From an uncultured Prevotellaceae bacterium (GTDB taxonomy: Bacteria; Bacteroidota; Bacteroidia; Bacteroidales; Bacteroidaceae): DNA of 8,618 nucleotides. Location: assembly GCA_946415695.1 (NCBI GenBank), contig CAMKTM010000100.1:1-8618 (forward strand), read 5' to 3'. The notes beneath the pieces are model-generated. The model was not told the origin of the DNA and ran no database searches. It was given only the letters and a program-made list of their open reading frames with translations. Numbering within the stretch: the stretch's first letter is position 1; every line of letters begins with the position of its first letter. A program made the translations under genes and the position numbers. Of the stretch, positions 1 to 8,137 are shown piece after piece.

Positions 1-1178
1 TCCCAGAAGCGTGCTTCGGCCAGCTGAACCTCTTTCTCCTCACCGTCGTTGTCGATGAACAGGATGAGCTTCCTTGAGTCGCGCATTGCCCATGCGTTCA
101 CGTCCTGACTGGCGCTCTTACCAACCTGAACGCCGTCCACATAGAGTGTGCAGTAGCTGTTGTCGATGACGGTGACGATACGGTACCATGTGTTGGGATT
201 GATGGTGCCCTTGTAGCCAAGACCGGCTGAGTTAAGACCGACTGCTCCGTCCTTGACAAAGATGCTGCCGTCCTTACCATTGTTGACGTCATTCTGGAAG
301 AGAGAGATGTAGCCGCTGACGTCAGCGAACTTAACGTCTTGCATGAGTGTGTAAGCACTTGGGGTTGTCGTAAGGTTCGTGTTCAGCTCAATGCCTGCTC
401 CAACGGGAACCGTTGCAACGCCGCCGTCGAATGTAACACCATTGCCCCATTCAGCAATAGTAGCTGTACCGGTACCTGCATAAGGATCTGTTGCATCTTC
501 GAATGTCCATGTGCCGAGAGCTACGGGGAATTTCGGTGCATCTCCACTGATAGAGCCAAGGTCTGCAACCTGTTCTGCATTCAGAGCCACATCCCAGAAA
601 CGCAGCTCGGATGTCTTGATGGCTTTCTCCTCGCCGTCTTCGTCGGCAAAGAAGAGTGCGCCCGTCGTCAGAACCCAATGCTTAAGGTAGGCGCCATTGG
701 TATTTTCGAAGTTCTGGTTGTATGTGGTGAGCCGCTCGCCGTTCACATAGATAGAAGCTTCCGAAGGACTTACGGTGAAGACGATGCGATACCACTTGTT
801 GTTTTCGATGCTGCCATGGTAGCCGATGCCTCCGCCAAGACCAACTTGGTTCTTATTGATGAAGAGGCTGCCGTCCTTACCATTGGTCAGGCTGTTCTGC
901 AGGAGAGGAACGTAGGTCGAACCGTCTTCTACGCAAACGTCATACATAATAGAATATGTGCCCATGCTTGTTGCACCATTGTTGGCAGCCATCAAGAGAC
1001 TTGAGCCAACGGGAACTTCCACAGCACCGTTGCTTGCATCGGGACCATCCACGGTGGTAATGCCGGCTGTGGCGACGTCAGTTACTGTAACGTTGTCCTT
1101 TTCATGGGTTGTTGCCTGCAGGGTAGCAATGCCGGTACCTGCAAGGAGGTCAGCAGGATCGTCGAATGTCCAGCGACC
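1..1178 (-). repeat. Tandem duplication of LamG-like domain inside the minus-strand gene
   Basis: Two consecutive protein repeats are encoded, at 558-1178 (residues 869-1075) and 1-515 (residues 1090-1260, last strand cut by the edge). Shared landmarks occur in the same order: G-x-WTF-(D/E)-D, AGTG-x-AT, VPVG, LLQN/LFQN, NGKDGS-(L/I)-F, GLG or LGY before a G-(S/T)-I turn, WYRIV, YV(N/D)G, DGEEK, RFW. The NGKDGS coding stretch keeps a 19-nt exact match on the + strand (gctgccgtccttaccattg) at 867-885 and 264-282. These lie 603 bp apart, which is 201 codons and in register. The repeat probably arose by unequal duplication, and further copies could lie beyond the left edge. Confidence 0.85.
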
Positions 1179-3782
1179 GATTGCTTCAGGCACAGGAAGA
1201 GTTCCTCCGTACTCAACGGGGAAGGGCAGATAAGTTGTAGCATAGCCTTCAGCGCCGATAGCGAGTTCGATGCTGGTAGCATCCTCTACTATCCACTGAG
1301 ATGCAACTGCGGCAGATCCCCAACCTACGATAGAACCACCGCCTGCGCAGTGCAGGCAGGACATGTTGCTGCTGGGATCAGCCTGGAATACAGCAGAACC
1401 GGCAGCAGGAATGACAACAGTGTAATTGCCAGCCGTTTCGTTTGCAGTAACTTGTGCGCTCTGTGATACGGTAGCAGGAGCAAACTTGCCCATCAAGCCG
1501 ATGGTATAAGTGTTGTCGCCATTCTTTGTCAGCTTCACAATCTGCTTAGCGGCGACAGCGGTTGCGTAGTTACCATACATATTGGCATCGCTGGGATCAA
1601 TGCCCATGTAGGTACCATAGTTCTTGTTCTTCAGGGTGTAGTAACCAGTTTCGGGAAGAACGAAGTTATTGAGGTCGGCCATATCGACTGCAGCCAACTT
1701 CTCCTTCAAGCTCTTATAGGTTTCGAAGGGGCAGTCTGTCGTATAAGCGGGATCCCAACCGATTGCAGCCTTGGCAGCATCAGTGAAAGTGAAGTAACCT
1801 GTTCCTTCCATTGCTGGAGCAATCTCATCGGCAACGAAGCTTGCGAAGTTGCTGGGAACATCAAATACTGTGAAGGCAGAACCTGCATCGCCAAGGTTGT
1901 TGGCGCTGTCCCAGAACTTAACGCTGCCGCCTGCACCGCCATACTGGTTGATGTAGAGAGTTGTGCCGGGAACATTCAAGACGAATGAACCTGCAGGTAC
2001 AGAGGTGTTGGTAGAAGCAACGACGTTCCATGTATGATGGCCTTCGCCGTCATTCATGATGGTAGGAATACCGGCGTTGGTCTGCTGTGCGTCTGTCCAG
2101 CCGAAGCTCTTGCCGTCGCCTTCAGCCTTGTTGATAATCTTGAAGCCGTCGTAGCCGTTGCCAAGGAAAGCCCATTGATAGGAATCCTCAACGAGGCCCA
2201 TGGTGTTGGCGTTCTGTGTCTTGTATGCACCGTCGCCGTCCTTAATGGCGCTCGTCACATACCAAGTGCTGCGCATTGCCATGTCGTACCAGTGTGCAGT
2301 AGCGAAGTCGGCAGAAATCTCGAAGGGACCAGTCCATGTTGCGGTGAACTCAACGGTTGTTGCCAGTTCGCTGATAGTAACATCCACTTCGTTATAGGTG
2401 TAGAGTGGACGCTTGAACTCATCAAGCAGGGTGGTGATGTGAGCACCAGCCTTTGTCGGTTGCGGGGCGGAAGTGAAGATAACATTGCCATAGGTGTCCT
2501 TCACAACATATGTCACAGTGTAGGCAGGATGGAAATAAGCATCCAGTTCTGCCAGTGCATTCGTCGGGTCGAAGTCATCAACTGCTACCATGTAGTACAG
2601 GTTGCCCGGGTCGGGAGTGCTGTAATCGTTGATAACATATCCCAAAGGCAGGTTGCCGTTCGTGTTGAGATATTTATCTGTTGCATTGAAGTGCCACAGG
2701 AAGTAGGGTGCTGTCTGGAGCGTCATCACCATGGCGTCTTCTGTGCTGAAGCCAGCGGCAGTCAGGTCGAGTGCCACGCTGGCATCGTTCTTGACGAACT
2801 TGTTCTCGTCGATGCTGAAGATGTAGTAGTTGTCTTCGTATTTGAGAAGAGCGAACTTGCCGTAAGGCTGTGCATTGGCTGTTGCATCGTTTAGGGCTGT
2901 TGAACACATGCTGCCGTTGTAGGCAATCATAGCACCACGGTCGCAGCCGATGTTGTAGGCCTTGTAGTTGCTCAGGTCTGACAGAGCCTTTACGAGACCA
3001 GCCTTCTCTGTGCGGACGATCTTGAGGGTGCAATCGGTGTCACCGATGGTGCCGCTAACAGTGTAGTCATAGTAGAACTTCTCGTGGAAGAAGCCGTTGA
3101 ATATGGAACCTGTTCCAGGCAGAGGAGAGATGACTGCACTGTTAGCTTCTTGCTTTACGGTAGTTGTGCTAACCTCTGTGCTGCCATCGGCTTCAACGAG
3201 CTTGTAAGTAACGTTGACCACTGTCAGAGGGCCTTCAAACTCCCAAATGTAAGCTTCGTCCTTGTTGTAAGTGTAGCAGGGAGTAACGACACTACCGTTC
3301 ATATAATATGTCCAGTGTGTACGGGCTGCATCGTTCCAGCTGCTGGTGCCATCGGCGCAGTTGCAAGAACGGATGGCATACTTGCCGTCGCCGTTCAGGT
3401 AAAGGATTTGCCTTTCCCAATCAACACGGTCATTTGTAGAGTGATTAAAGTTGCCGGGCTTCAGATTGGCATAATTGCCGCTCAAAGGAGGATTGGTGAA
3501 TCGTTCTGTTCCGCTGTCAATACGGAAGCCCGTACCGAAGTAACCTCCAGAGGTCTTGGTGATGGTGAAGTAACCAGCCTGGTTTTTGTCGGTTGTAAAA
3601 GTACCGGTTGTGGTTACGTAGTAGTTAGCTTCACCTACTGAAGTCTTGATGCGATAGGTCGCACCGTCAGTAATGGCGTCTTTCGCAGCAACATAATCAG
3701 CGTCGCTTGTATTCTGCGCCATTGCGCCTGTCCATGCCATCAATGATAGCACGGAGGCCAAGAGAAGTTTTACTTTTCTCAT
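1..3782 (-). CDS. Giant secreted multi-domain protein with tandem LamG domains (5' part, runs off left edge)
   Basis: An ATG on the minus strand at 3782-3780 opens a frame of 1260 complete codons with no stop before the left edge, so the C-terminus is not seen. Residues 1-22 are a typical Sec signal peptide (MRKVKLLLASVLSLM..., cleavage likely at AMA|Q23). Residues about 25-170 look like a beta-trefoil-like region. Residues about 274-643 form a module also present in the divergent gene. Residues about 705-832 are a second trefoil/ricin-like region (GYYTLKNKNYGTYMGID at 713-729; SCLHCAGGGSIVGWGS from 808). A short YATTYLPF block follows at 847-854. Two LamG/concanavalin-A-like domains occupy 869-1075 and 1090-1260+, each with a W-Y-R-I-V strand (W997, W1199) and a YVNG/YVDG turn. 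LamG domains usually bind glycans or proteins. An exported, probably cell-surface role is inferred; no catalytic motif is visible. The start is supported by a matching promoter about 70 bp upstream and by the signal peptide beginning at this ATG. Confidence 0.9.
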   Translation of the reverse strand, partial: MRKVKLLLASVLSLMAWTGAMAQNTSDADYVAAKDAITDGATYRIKTSVGEANYYVTTTGTFTTDKNQAGYFTITKTSGGYFGTGFRIDSGTERFTNPPLSGNYANLKPGNFNHSTNDRVDWERQILYLNGDGKYAIRSCNCADGTSSWNDAARTHWTYYMNGSVVTPCYTYNKDEAYIWEFEGPLTVVNVTYKLVEADGSTEVSTTTVKQEANSAVISPLPGTGSIFNGFFHEKFYYDYTVSGTIGDTDCTLKIVRTEKAGLVKALSDLSNYKAYNIGCDRGAMIAYNGSMCSTALNDATANAQPYGKFALLKYEDNYYIFSIDENKFVKNDASVALDLTAAGFSTEDAMVMTLQTAPYFLWHFNATDKYLNTNGNLPLGYVINDYSTPDPGNLYYMVAVDDFDPTNALAELDAYFHPAYTVTYVVKDTYGNVIFTSAPQPTKAGAHITTLLDEFKRPLYTYNEVDVTISELATTVEFTATWTGPFEISADFATAHWYDMAMRSTWYVTSAIKDGDGAYKTQNANTMGLVEDSYQWAFLGNGYDGFKIINKAEGDGKSFGWTDAQQTNAGIPTIMNDGEGHHTWNVVASTNTSVPAGSFVLNVPGTTLYINQYGGAGGSVKFWDSANNLGDAGSAFTVFDVPSNFASFVADEIAPAMEGTGYFTFTDAAKAAIGWDPAYTTDCPFETYKSLKEKLAAVDMADLNNFVLPETGYYTLKNKNYGTYMGIDPSDANMYGNYATAVAAKQIVKLTKNGDNTYTIGLMGKFAPATVSQSAQVTANETAGNYTVVIPAAGSAVFQADPSSNMSCLHCAGGGSIVGWGSAAVASQWIVEDATSIELAIGAEGYATTYLPFPVEYGGTLPVPEAIGRWTFDDPADLLAGTGIATLQATTHEKDNVTVTDVATAGITTVDGPDASNGAVEVPVGSSLLMAANNGATSMGTYSIMYDVCVEDGSTYVPLLQNSLTNGKDGSLFINKNQVGLGGGIGYHGSIENNKWYRIVFTVSPSEASIYVNGERLTTYNQNFENTNGAYLKHWVLTTGALFFADEDGEEKAIKTSELRFWDVALNAEQVADLGSISGDAPKFPVALGTWTFEDATDPYAGTGTATIAEWGNGVTFDGGVATVPVGAGIELNTNLTTTPSAYTLMQDVKFADVSGYISLFQNDVNNGKDGSIFVKDGAVGLNSAGLGYKGTINPNTWYRIVTVIDNSYCTLYVDGVQVGKSASQDVNAWAMRDSRKLILFIDNDGEEKEVQLAEARFW
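1854..2963 (-). other. Shared module, copy A (residues about 274-643 of the minus-strand protein)
   Basis: This stretch encodes a module that recurs in the C-terminal part of the divergent plus-strand protein. It starts KAYNIGCDRGAMIAY (K274), passes INDYSTPDPG and FDPTNA (F404), then W483-TGPF and AHWYDM-x-MRS (W498). It ends with VPGTTLYINQYGGAGG (N612) and FTVFDVP (P643). I do not recognise a named family. The pattern of short strands and aromatic residues suggests beta-rich sub-domains. Confidence 0.75.
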
Positions 3783-3854
3783 GCTGTCTTTTTTTTTAGA
3801 TTAATAAAGTTGATAATAAATAATTTTAATTGTTTTGTCTCTACTTTTTCTCGG

Positions 3855-3884
3855 CAAATTTAGACATTATTTATTATATAGCAA
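3855..3884 (-). promoter_or_regulatory. Bacteroidota-type promoter of the minus-strand giant gene
   Basis: Read on the minus strand, TTG (complement of 3882-3884), a 19-bp spacer and TAAATTTG (complement of 3855-3862) match the -33 TTG / -7 TAnnTTTG consensus of the Bacteroidota housekeeping sigma factor. The start point would lie near 3848, giving a leader of about 65 nt. That leader is AT-rich, holds a run of nine A (complement of 3789-3797) just before the ATG, and has no Shine-Dalgarno sequence, as is usual in this phylum. Confidence 0.75.
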
Positions 3885-3901
3885 TTAAAAACTATTTTTT
3901 T

Positions 3902-3934
3902 TTTGATTATTTGCTGAAAAAAGATGTATCTTTG
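3902..3934 (+). promoter_or_regulatory. Bacteroidota-type promoter of the CotH-domain gene
   Basis: TTTG at 3902-3905, a 21-bp spacer and TATCTTTG at 3927-3934 fit the Bacteroidota promoter consensus. Transcription would start near 3941, leaving a leader of only about 17 nt (A-rich, AAAACTAAAAACTAAC, no Shine-Dalgarno) before the ATG at 3958. A run of ten T at 3895-3904 overlaps the -33 element. Confidence 0.78.
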
Positions 3935-3957
3935 CACCAAGAAAACTAAAAACTAAC

Positions 3958-6900
3958 ATGAAAAGTCGTTTGTTTATTCTTTTAATTTGTATTTTTGCAC
4001 GGTTATCTTGTCTGCCAATTGTGGCTTTTGCCGATGCACCTATTGAGGACGGTATCTATTATATCACTTGTTCCAAGGAGGACGGTTATCTCGGCTTGGG
4101 TGCATATCATAATGCAGATCCTTATATATATTATGTGACAGACGGACAGGAAAAGACGACCGATGCCTATTGGGAAATTATTAGTACGCCAAAGGGCTAC
4201 ACCTTCCGCAACGCAGATTCCGGCGAGTTGCTCGTCTTCACTCTTGACCGCGTTGACCAATTCTATAAGTATATGACTTTGGCCAACGAGCCTTTGGGCG
4301 ATGATTCTGAATACTGGAACATCATCTCCGGCAGCGACGGCGCATACAGCATACAGAGCGCCATTGCCACCGAATACTATTGGAACCTTCGTGCCGGTTC
4401 GTATATGATGGGAACCTACAAGGGCAGTAGCGGCAATAGCCCTAACGAGCGCTATGTCTTCTATAAGACAGAAGATGTTCCCGGCCCGCAGCCCGATGAG
4501 AGACACGAGTTCGTTGACCTCGAATTGCCCAGCGGCACGCTTTGGGCCACCTGCAATGTCGGAGCGAAAAGTCCCGAGGAGTACGGCGACTACTTCGCTT
4601 GGGGCGAGACGCACAAGAAGGACAAATACGTTGATGGCAATTACGAGTTCTTCGACAATGGTCAAGTGACGAAGTACAATGCGACCGACGGCATGACAGA
4701 ACTTTTGGCTGTTGACGATGCCTCGACTGTCGCTTTTGGCGCAGAATGGAAAACGCCGAGCAAGGAGCAATGGGACGAATTGCTCAACGCAAGCAATACG
4801 ACCATTGAGTGGACGGAAATGAATGGCGTGAATGGCAAAAAGATAACGAGCATCCGCAATGGCAATAGTGTCTTTCTGCCTGCTGCTGGTGTTTATACGT
4901 CCTTACTTTCCGAGACGGGTCAAGAAGGCACTTACTGGTCGCGTTCGCTCAACGCAGAGCAAGACTGGGAGGCTTGTTATCTGAGCTTCGACCACACGAG
5001 TTTTATTGGCACATATTATGTCTATCGCAACTACGGCATGACCATCCGCCCCGTCCACAATGCGGAAACCATATCTCCAACCGACCAATATACGGTCTTC
5101 ACCTTCCCCAATGCTCTGCATGTCTATCTTTCCGATGGCAGGATTGAGGCTTACCCGCTGAAGTATGTGACGGACTATACGGAGAACGAGGGCTTGCTGA
5201 CCATTGAGACCAACATCGGGCAGACTTTCACTTACGACCTCTCCGAAGTGGACTCCGTGAAAGGGCAGAAGCCGGAATTCCCGACATTCGACACTTTCAA
5301 GTTCAGCAAGAAGAACAACGACCAAGTGTTCGGAACTGTTACGGGCGAGATGGAGGGCGACACCGTCTTTGTGTCGATTGCTGCCATCGGCAAGCGCCTG
5401 ACCCCATCTTTTACCTTTGCCGACGAGACGACAGAAGTCTATGTGAACAACAAGCTTCAAGCCGAGACAGGCGACCGCTTGCGCTTCGACAAGGACATCT
5501 ACTATGTGGTCTCGCCCAAAGGTTGCAGAATGCTTTTGCCCGGTGAGGACAACAAATTCTTCATGCGCCCCTATGGCCGAGTGGTTCGTGTCCATGTCGA
5601 TTGGCTGACAGACAGGGCTGAGGTGCCGACCATCTACATCAACACTGCCGACGGACAGCCCATCACGAGCAAGGACTACTTCAAGGACGCCACCATCACC
5701 ATCGACGGCCACGGCATCTTCCCATCTATGGAAGAGACTGCCATGCAAATCAAAGGCAGAGGAAACAGCAGTTGGGGTTGGCCGAAGAAGCCATACCGCC
5801 TGAAGTTCGCCGAGAAGGTGAAGCCGCTTGGCATGACGAAGGGCAAGTCCTGGGTGCTCCTTTCTAACTATCAGTCAGGCTCCCTCATGTCGAACGCCAT
5901 CGGCATGAAGGCTGCAAACCTTATGAAAGCCAGCGCTGCAAACCATATTGTGCCAGTTGACCTTTACCTCAACGGAGAGTATCGCGGCAGCTACAACTTT
6001 ACCGAGAAGGTTGGCTTCGCAAACAATAGCGTTGACCTTCCCGACGAGACAACTGCGGCAATGCTCGAACTCGACTCCTACTTCGACGAGCCAGAAGGGC
6101 AGAAGTTCCGCTCATCGCCTTACGGCCTGCCCATCAACATCAAGGAACCCGACTTCAGCGAGGGCACGACGTCGCTGACATTAGAAACCATCCAGACAAG
6201 TTTCAACAGCTTCCTCGCCGCCCTCTATCGCGGAAAGGACATCTCGCGCTACGTCGATATTGAACAGCTGGCACGCTTTATGATGGTGAACGAACTGACG
6301 CTCAACTACGAGTTCTACCACCCGAAGAGCACCTTCTGCTATCGTGAGAACTTCCTGGAGGACACCTGCAAGTACGTGTTCGGCCCCGTCTGGGACCTCG
6401 ACTGGTGCTTCGGCTACGAAAAGAACAGAAACTACTTCATCAGGGAGGCCGAAAGCAACTATTGGAAAGATATGCCTTCCTCTATGAATGCGATTACGTT
6501 CATTCAGGACCTTCGCTTCAAGTACGAACCGCTCGACAGCGTCTATCGCGCACTTTGGGAAGAATTCATGCAGAACGACCTGCAAGAACTCCTTGAGTAT
6601 GCCCAGGACTACTATGACTTTGCCAAGAACTCCTTCAGCGCCAACACTGGCAAGTGGGGCGACAACACGAACTATGCCCAGCAAGCACAGACGGCAGCCA
6701 ACTGGCTGAACGTACGCTCGCAGAAAATCTACGACGACATCGTGGCCGGCGTGCGTCCCGACATATCAGAACCCGCAGAACCCATCGAGTTTGCCAACAA
6801 CAAACTCTACACCATCACCTGCAAACGTGGCGACCTCATTCTCTCGTACGACTACAAAGGCCTGGAGGCAGGGCAGAGCGCATGGTGGACTGTCTTTGAC

Positions 6901-8010
6901 TACGAGAAGCAGTTCGCCATTATCAACATCGAAGGCAACAACTATCTCTACAATCCTTACTTGAAGAAATACCTGCGTACCGGCACGGCGCAGAACGGCG
7001 AATGGGTAGAAGCACTCGGCTCGCCCATCTACTTCGACACCACAAAGCCCAACGGAGAATACCTCTACATGATGAGTACCCTCACGGAAAAAGGGAACAT
7101 ACAGTGGTTCAACAACAACGGCAGCACAATCGTCATCAACAACTATAACACCCCCGACGAGGGCGACCGCTGGAAGATAACCGAAGTGGGCGAGTTCGAC
7201 CCAACGTCGGCTATTCTCCTGGCACAGGCCGACATGTATGCCGTCACCAACCGATACATTTGGAACGGCGAAGTGATAGGCTCCGAAACACGCAAAATGC
7301 CTAAGGGCGCCGAACCTCCCGCACCTTCCGAAAGGTGGGACAACGCCTTTGTCAGACTCATCGAACCAGACAATCTGCCATATCAGATTGATGGCGATAC
7401 AAACATTGATTACGAAGTGGAATGGTATGGTCCCTTCGACTTCACGACATCAACAGAAGATGCCCATTGGTATACCATGACCATCCGCTCCGACTACATG
7501 GTGGGCAAGTCAAGTTCAGAGCCATACATCCCAGAATTCGTACAGGATTTCGACGACACAACGCTGCTGAACTTCCTGTGGGCATTCGGCGGAAACCCAT
7601 ACAATGTGATACTATATAATGGCACGACTATGTTTGCCGAAACTCTGACACTTGTGGGAAATAACGCAGTCATGCGCCAAGGCACCTACGAATGGGAACT
7701 GCTCCCCTTCAGCGACGGTTTCATACTGCGTGTCCCTGGTTCGGAATACATTTGCCTCAACCAGATTGGAGGCGAAGGAGGTCCGCTCCAGTCTTGGAAC
7801 GATGGCCGAAGCCTTACCGACAATGGCTCCACCTTCCGCGTGACTCCGGCACCCGACCCAGACGGAATCAGCCTTGTCGAAGCCCTTACCGGTGCAGAGA
7901 ATGCCGTGTATGACCTCTCAGGCCGTCAAATCGCAAACGACAAATGGCAAAACGGCAAACTGCCTAAAGGTATCTATATCGTCAATGGAAAGAAAGTCCT
8001 CATAAGGTAA
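3958..8010 (+). CDS. Secreted multi-domain protein with CotH kinase-like domain and Fibrobacter-type domain
   Basis: This is a complete 1350-residue protein. Residues 1-25 are a Sec signal peptide (hydrophobic core 5-14, cleavage likely AFA|D26). Residues 26-175 look beta-trefoil-like, with YW-x-IIS repeated (W72, W120). Residues 183-367 (HEFVDLELPSGTLWATCNVGA ... MTIRPVH) match the Fib_succ_major/FISUMP-type domain. Residues about 375-560 form the beta-rich leader often found before CotH domains. The CotH kinase-like domain spans about 565-870: IKGRGNSSW from 598, KKPYRLKF to 617, YRGSYNFTEKV 675-685, MLELD 702-706, and VWDLDWCFGY around 811-820, whose D813/D815 fit the conserved acidic block. 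CotH proteins are atypical protein kinases known from spore coats; the substrate here is unknown. Residues 949-1297 repeat a module of the divergent gene. Residues 1318-1350 (YDLSGRQ ... VNGKKVLIR) resemble a type IX secretion sorting tail. The ATG lies just after a good promoter, and a terminator follows the stop. Confidence 0.93.
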   Translation: MKSRLFILLICIFARLSCLPIVAFADAPIEDGIYYITCSKEDGYLGLGAYHNADPYIYYVTDGQEKTTDAYWEIISTPKGYTFRNADSGELLVFTLDRVDQFYKYMTLANEPLGDDSEYWNIISGSDGAYSIQSAIATEYYWNLRAGSYMMGTYKGSSGNSPNERYVFYKTEDVPGPQPDERHEFVDLELPSGTLWATCNVGAKSPEEYGDYFAWGETHKKDKYVDGNYEFFDNGQVTKYNATDGMTELLAVDDASTVAFGAEWKTPSKEQWDELLNASNTTIEWTEMNGVNGKKITSIRNGNSVFLPAAGVYTSLLSETGQEGTYWSRSLNAEQDWEACYLSFDHTSFIGTYYVYRNYGMTIRPVHNAETISPTDQYTVFTFPNALHVYLSDGRIEAYPLKYVTDYTENEGLLTIETNIGQTFTYDLSEVDSVKGQKPEFPTFDTFKFSKKNNDQVFGTVTGEMEGDTVFVSIAAIGKRLTPSFTFADETTEVYVNNKLQAETGDRLRFDKDIYYVVSPKGCRMLLPGEDNKFFMRPYGRVVRVHVDWLTDRAEVPTIYINTADGQPITSKDYFKDATITIDGHGIFPSMEETAMQIKGRGNSSWGWPKKPYRLKFAEKVKPLGMTKGKSWVLLSNYQSGSLMSNAIGMKAANLMKASAANHIVPVDLYLNGEYRGSYNFTEKVGFANNSVDLPDETTAAMLELDSYFDEPEGQKFRSSPYGLPINIKEPDFSEGTTSLTLETIQTSFNSFLAALYRGKDISRYVDIEQLARFMMVNELTLNYEFYHPKSTFCYRENFLEDTCKYVFGPVWDLDWCFGYEKNRNYFIREAESNYWKDMPSSMNAITFIQDLRFKYEPLDSVYRALWEEFMQNDLQELLEYAQDYYDFAKNSFSANTGKWGDNTNYAQQAQTAANWLNVRSQKIYDDIVAGVRPDISEPAEPIEFANNKLYTITCKRGDLILSYDYKGLEAGQSAWWTVFDYEKQFAIINIEGNNYLYNPYLKKYLRTGTAQNGEWVEALGSPIYFDTTKPNGEYLYMMSTLTEKGNIQWFNNNGSTIVINNYNTPDEGDRWKITEVGEFDPTSAILLAQADMYAVTNRYIWNGEVIGSETRKMPKGAEPPAPSERWDNAFVRLIEPDNLPYQIDGDTNIDYEVEWYGPFDFTTSTEDAHWYTMTIRSDYMVGKSSSEPYIPEFVQDFDDTTLLNFLWAFGGNPYNVILYNGTTMFAETLTLVGNNAVMRQGTYEWELLPFSDGFILRVPGSEYICLNQIGGEGGPLQSWNDGRSLTDNGSTFRVTPAPDPDGISLVEALTGAENAVYDLSGRQIANDKWQNGKLPKGIYIVNGKKVLIR
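6802..7848 (+). other. Shared module, copy B (residues about 949-1297 of the CotH-domain protein)
   Basis: This stretch encodes the second copy of the module found in the divergent gene. It starts KLYTITCKRGDLILSYD (K949), passes INNYNTPDEG and FDPTSA (F1080), then W1156-YGPF and AHWYTM-x-IRS (W1171). It ends with VPGSEYICLNQIGGEGG (N1268) and FRVTPAP. The two tryptophans are 15 residues apart in both copies. Copy B is about 20 residues shorter than copy A, mostly between RS and the VPG block. Confidence 0.75.
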
Positions 8011-8071
8011 TTCCTGTTTCGCAGGCAGAATAATACGCGAATCGTCAACAAGACAACTTCAGCACGTCGGC

Positions 8072-8137
8072 AATAAGGCTTAACCCTTATTCCAATAAGA
8101 GCGTGCCTTTATCCAAATAAGAGCGTGCCTTTATTAC
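8072..8137 (+). repeat. 22-bp-period tandem repeat (about three units)
   Basis: AATAAG occurs at 8072, 8094 and 8116, exactly 22 bp apart. Units 2 and 3 share the 19-nt sequence AATAAGAGCGTGCCTTTAT (8094-8112 and 8116-8134). Unit 1 (8072-8093) is diverged but keeps AATAAG at its start and CC-x-TTAT near its end. Unit 1 also folds on itself: AATAAGG 8072-8078 pairs with CCTTATT 8085-8091. The array abuts, and supplies the left arm of, the terminator. Confidence 0.8.

Noticed and set aside
339..1004. Plus-strand open frame of 221 codons
   Set aside because: It lies antisense to, and in codon register with, the minus-strand giant gene. It has no promoter and no recognisable protein character (cysteine-rich, no domain).
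2034..2894. Plus-strand open frame of 286 codons
   Set aside because: Same reason: an in-register antisense shadow of the minus-strand gene, whose own translation shows clear conserved modules here.
4003..4020. Possible lipobox around C18 of the plus-strand protein (RLSC)
   Set aside because: The -3 position is arginine rather than leucine or a similar residue, and a standard AFA|D signal peptidase I site follows. A lipoprotein is unlikely.
4003..4770. Minus-strand open frame of 255 codons
   Set aside because: It is antisense to the trefoil-like and Fibrobacter-type domains of the plus gene and shows no domain or promoter of its own.
4903..5748. Minus-strand open frame of 281 codons
   Set aside because: It is antisense to the linker and start of the CotH region; its composition is typical of a shadow frame.
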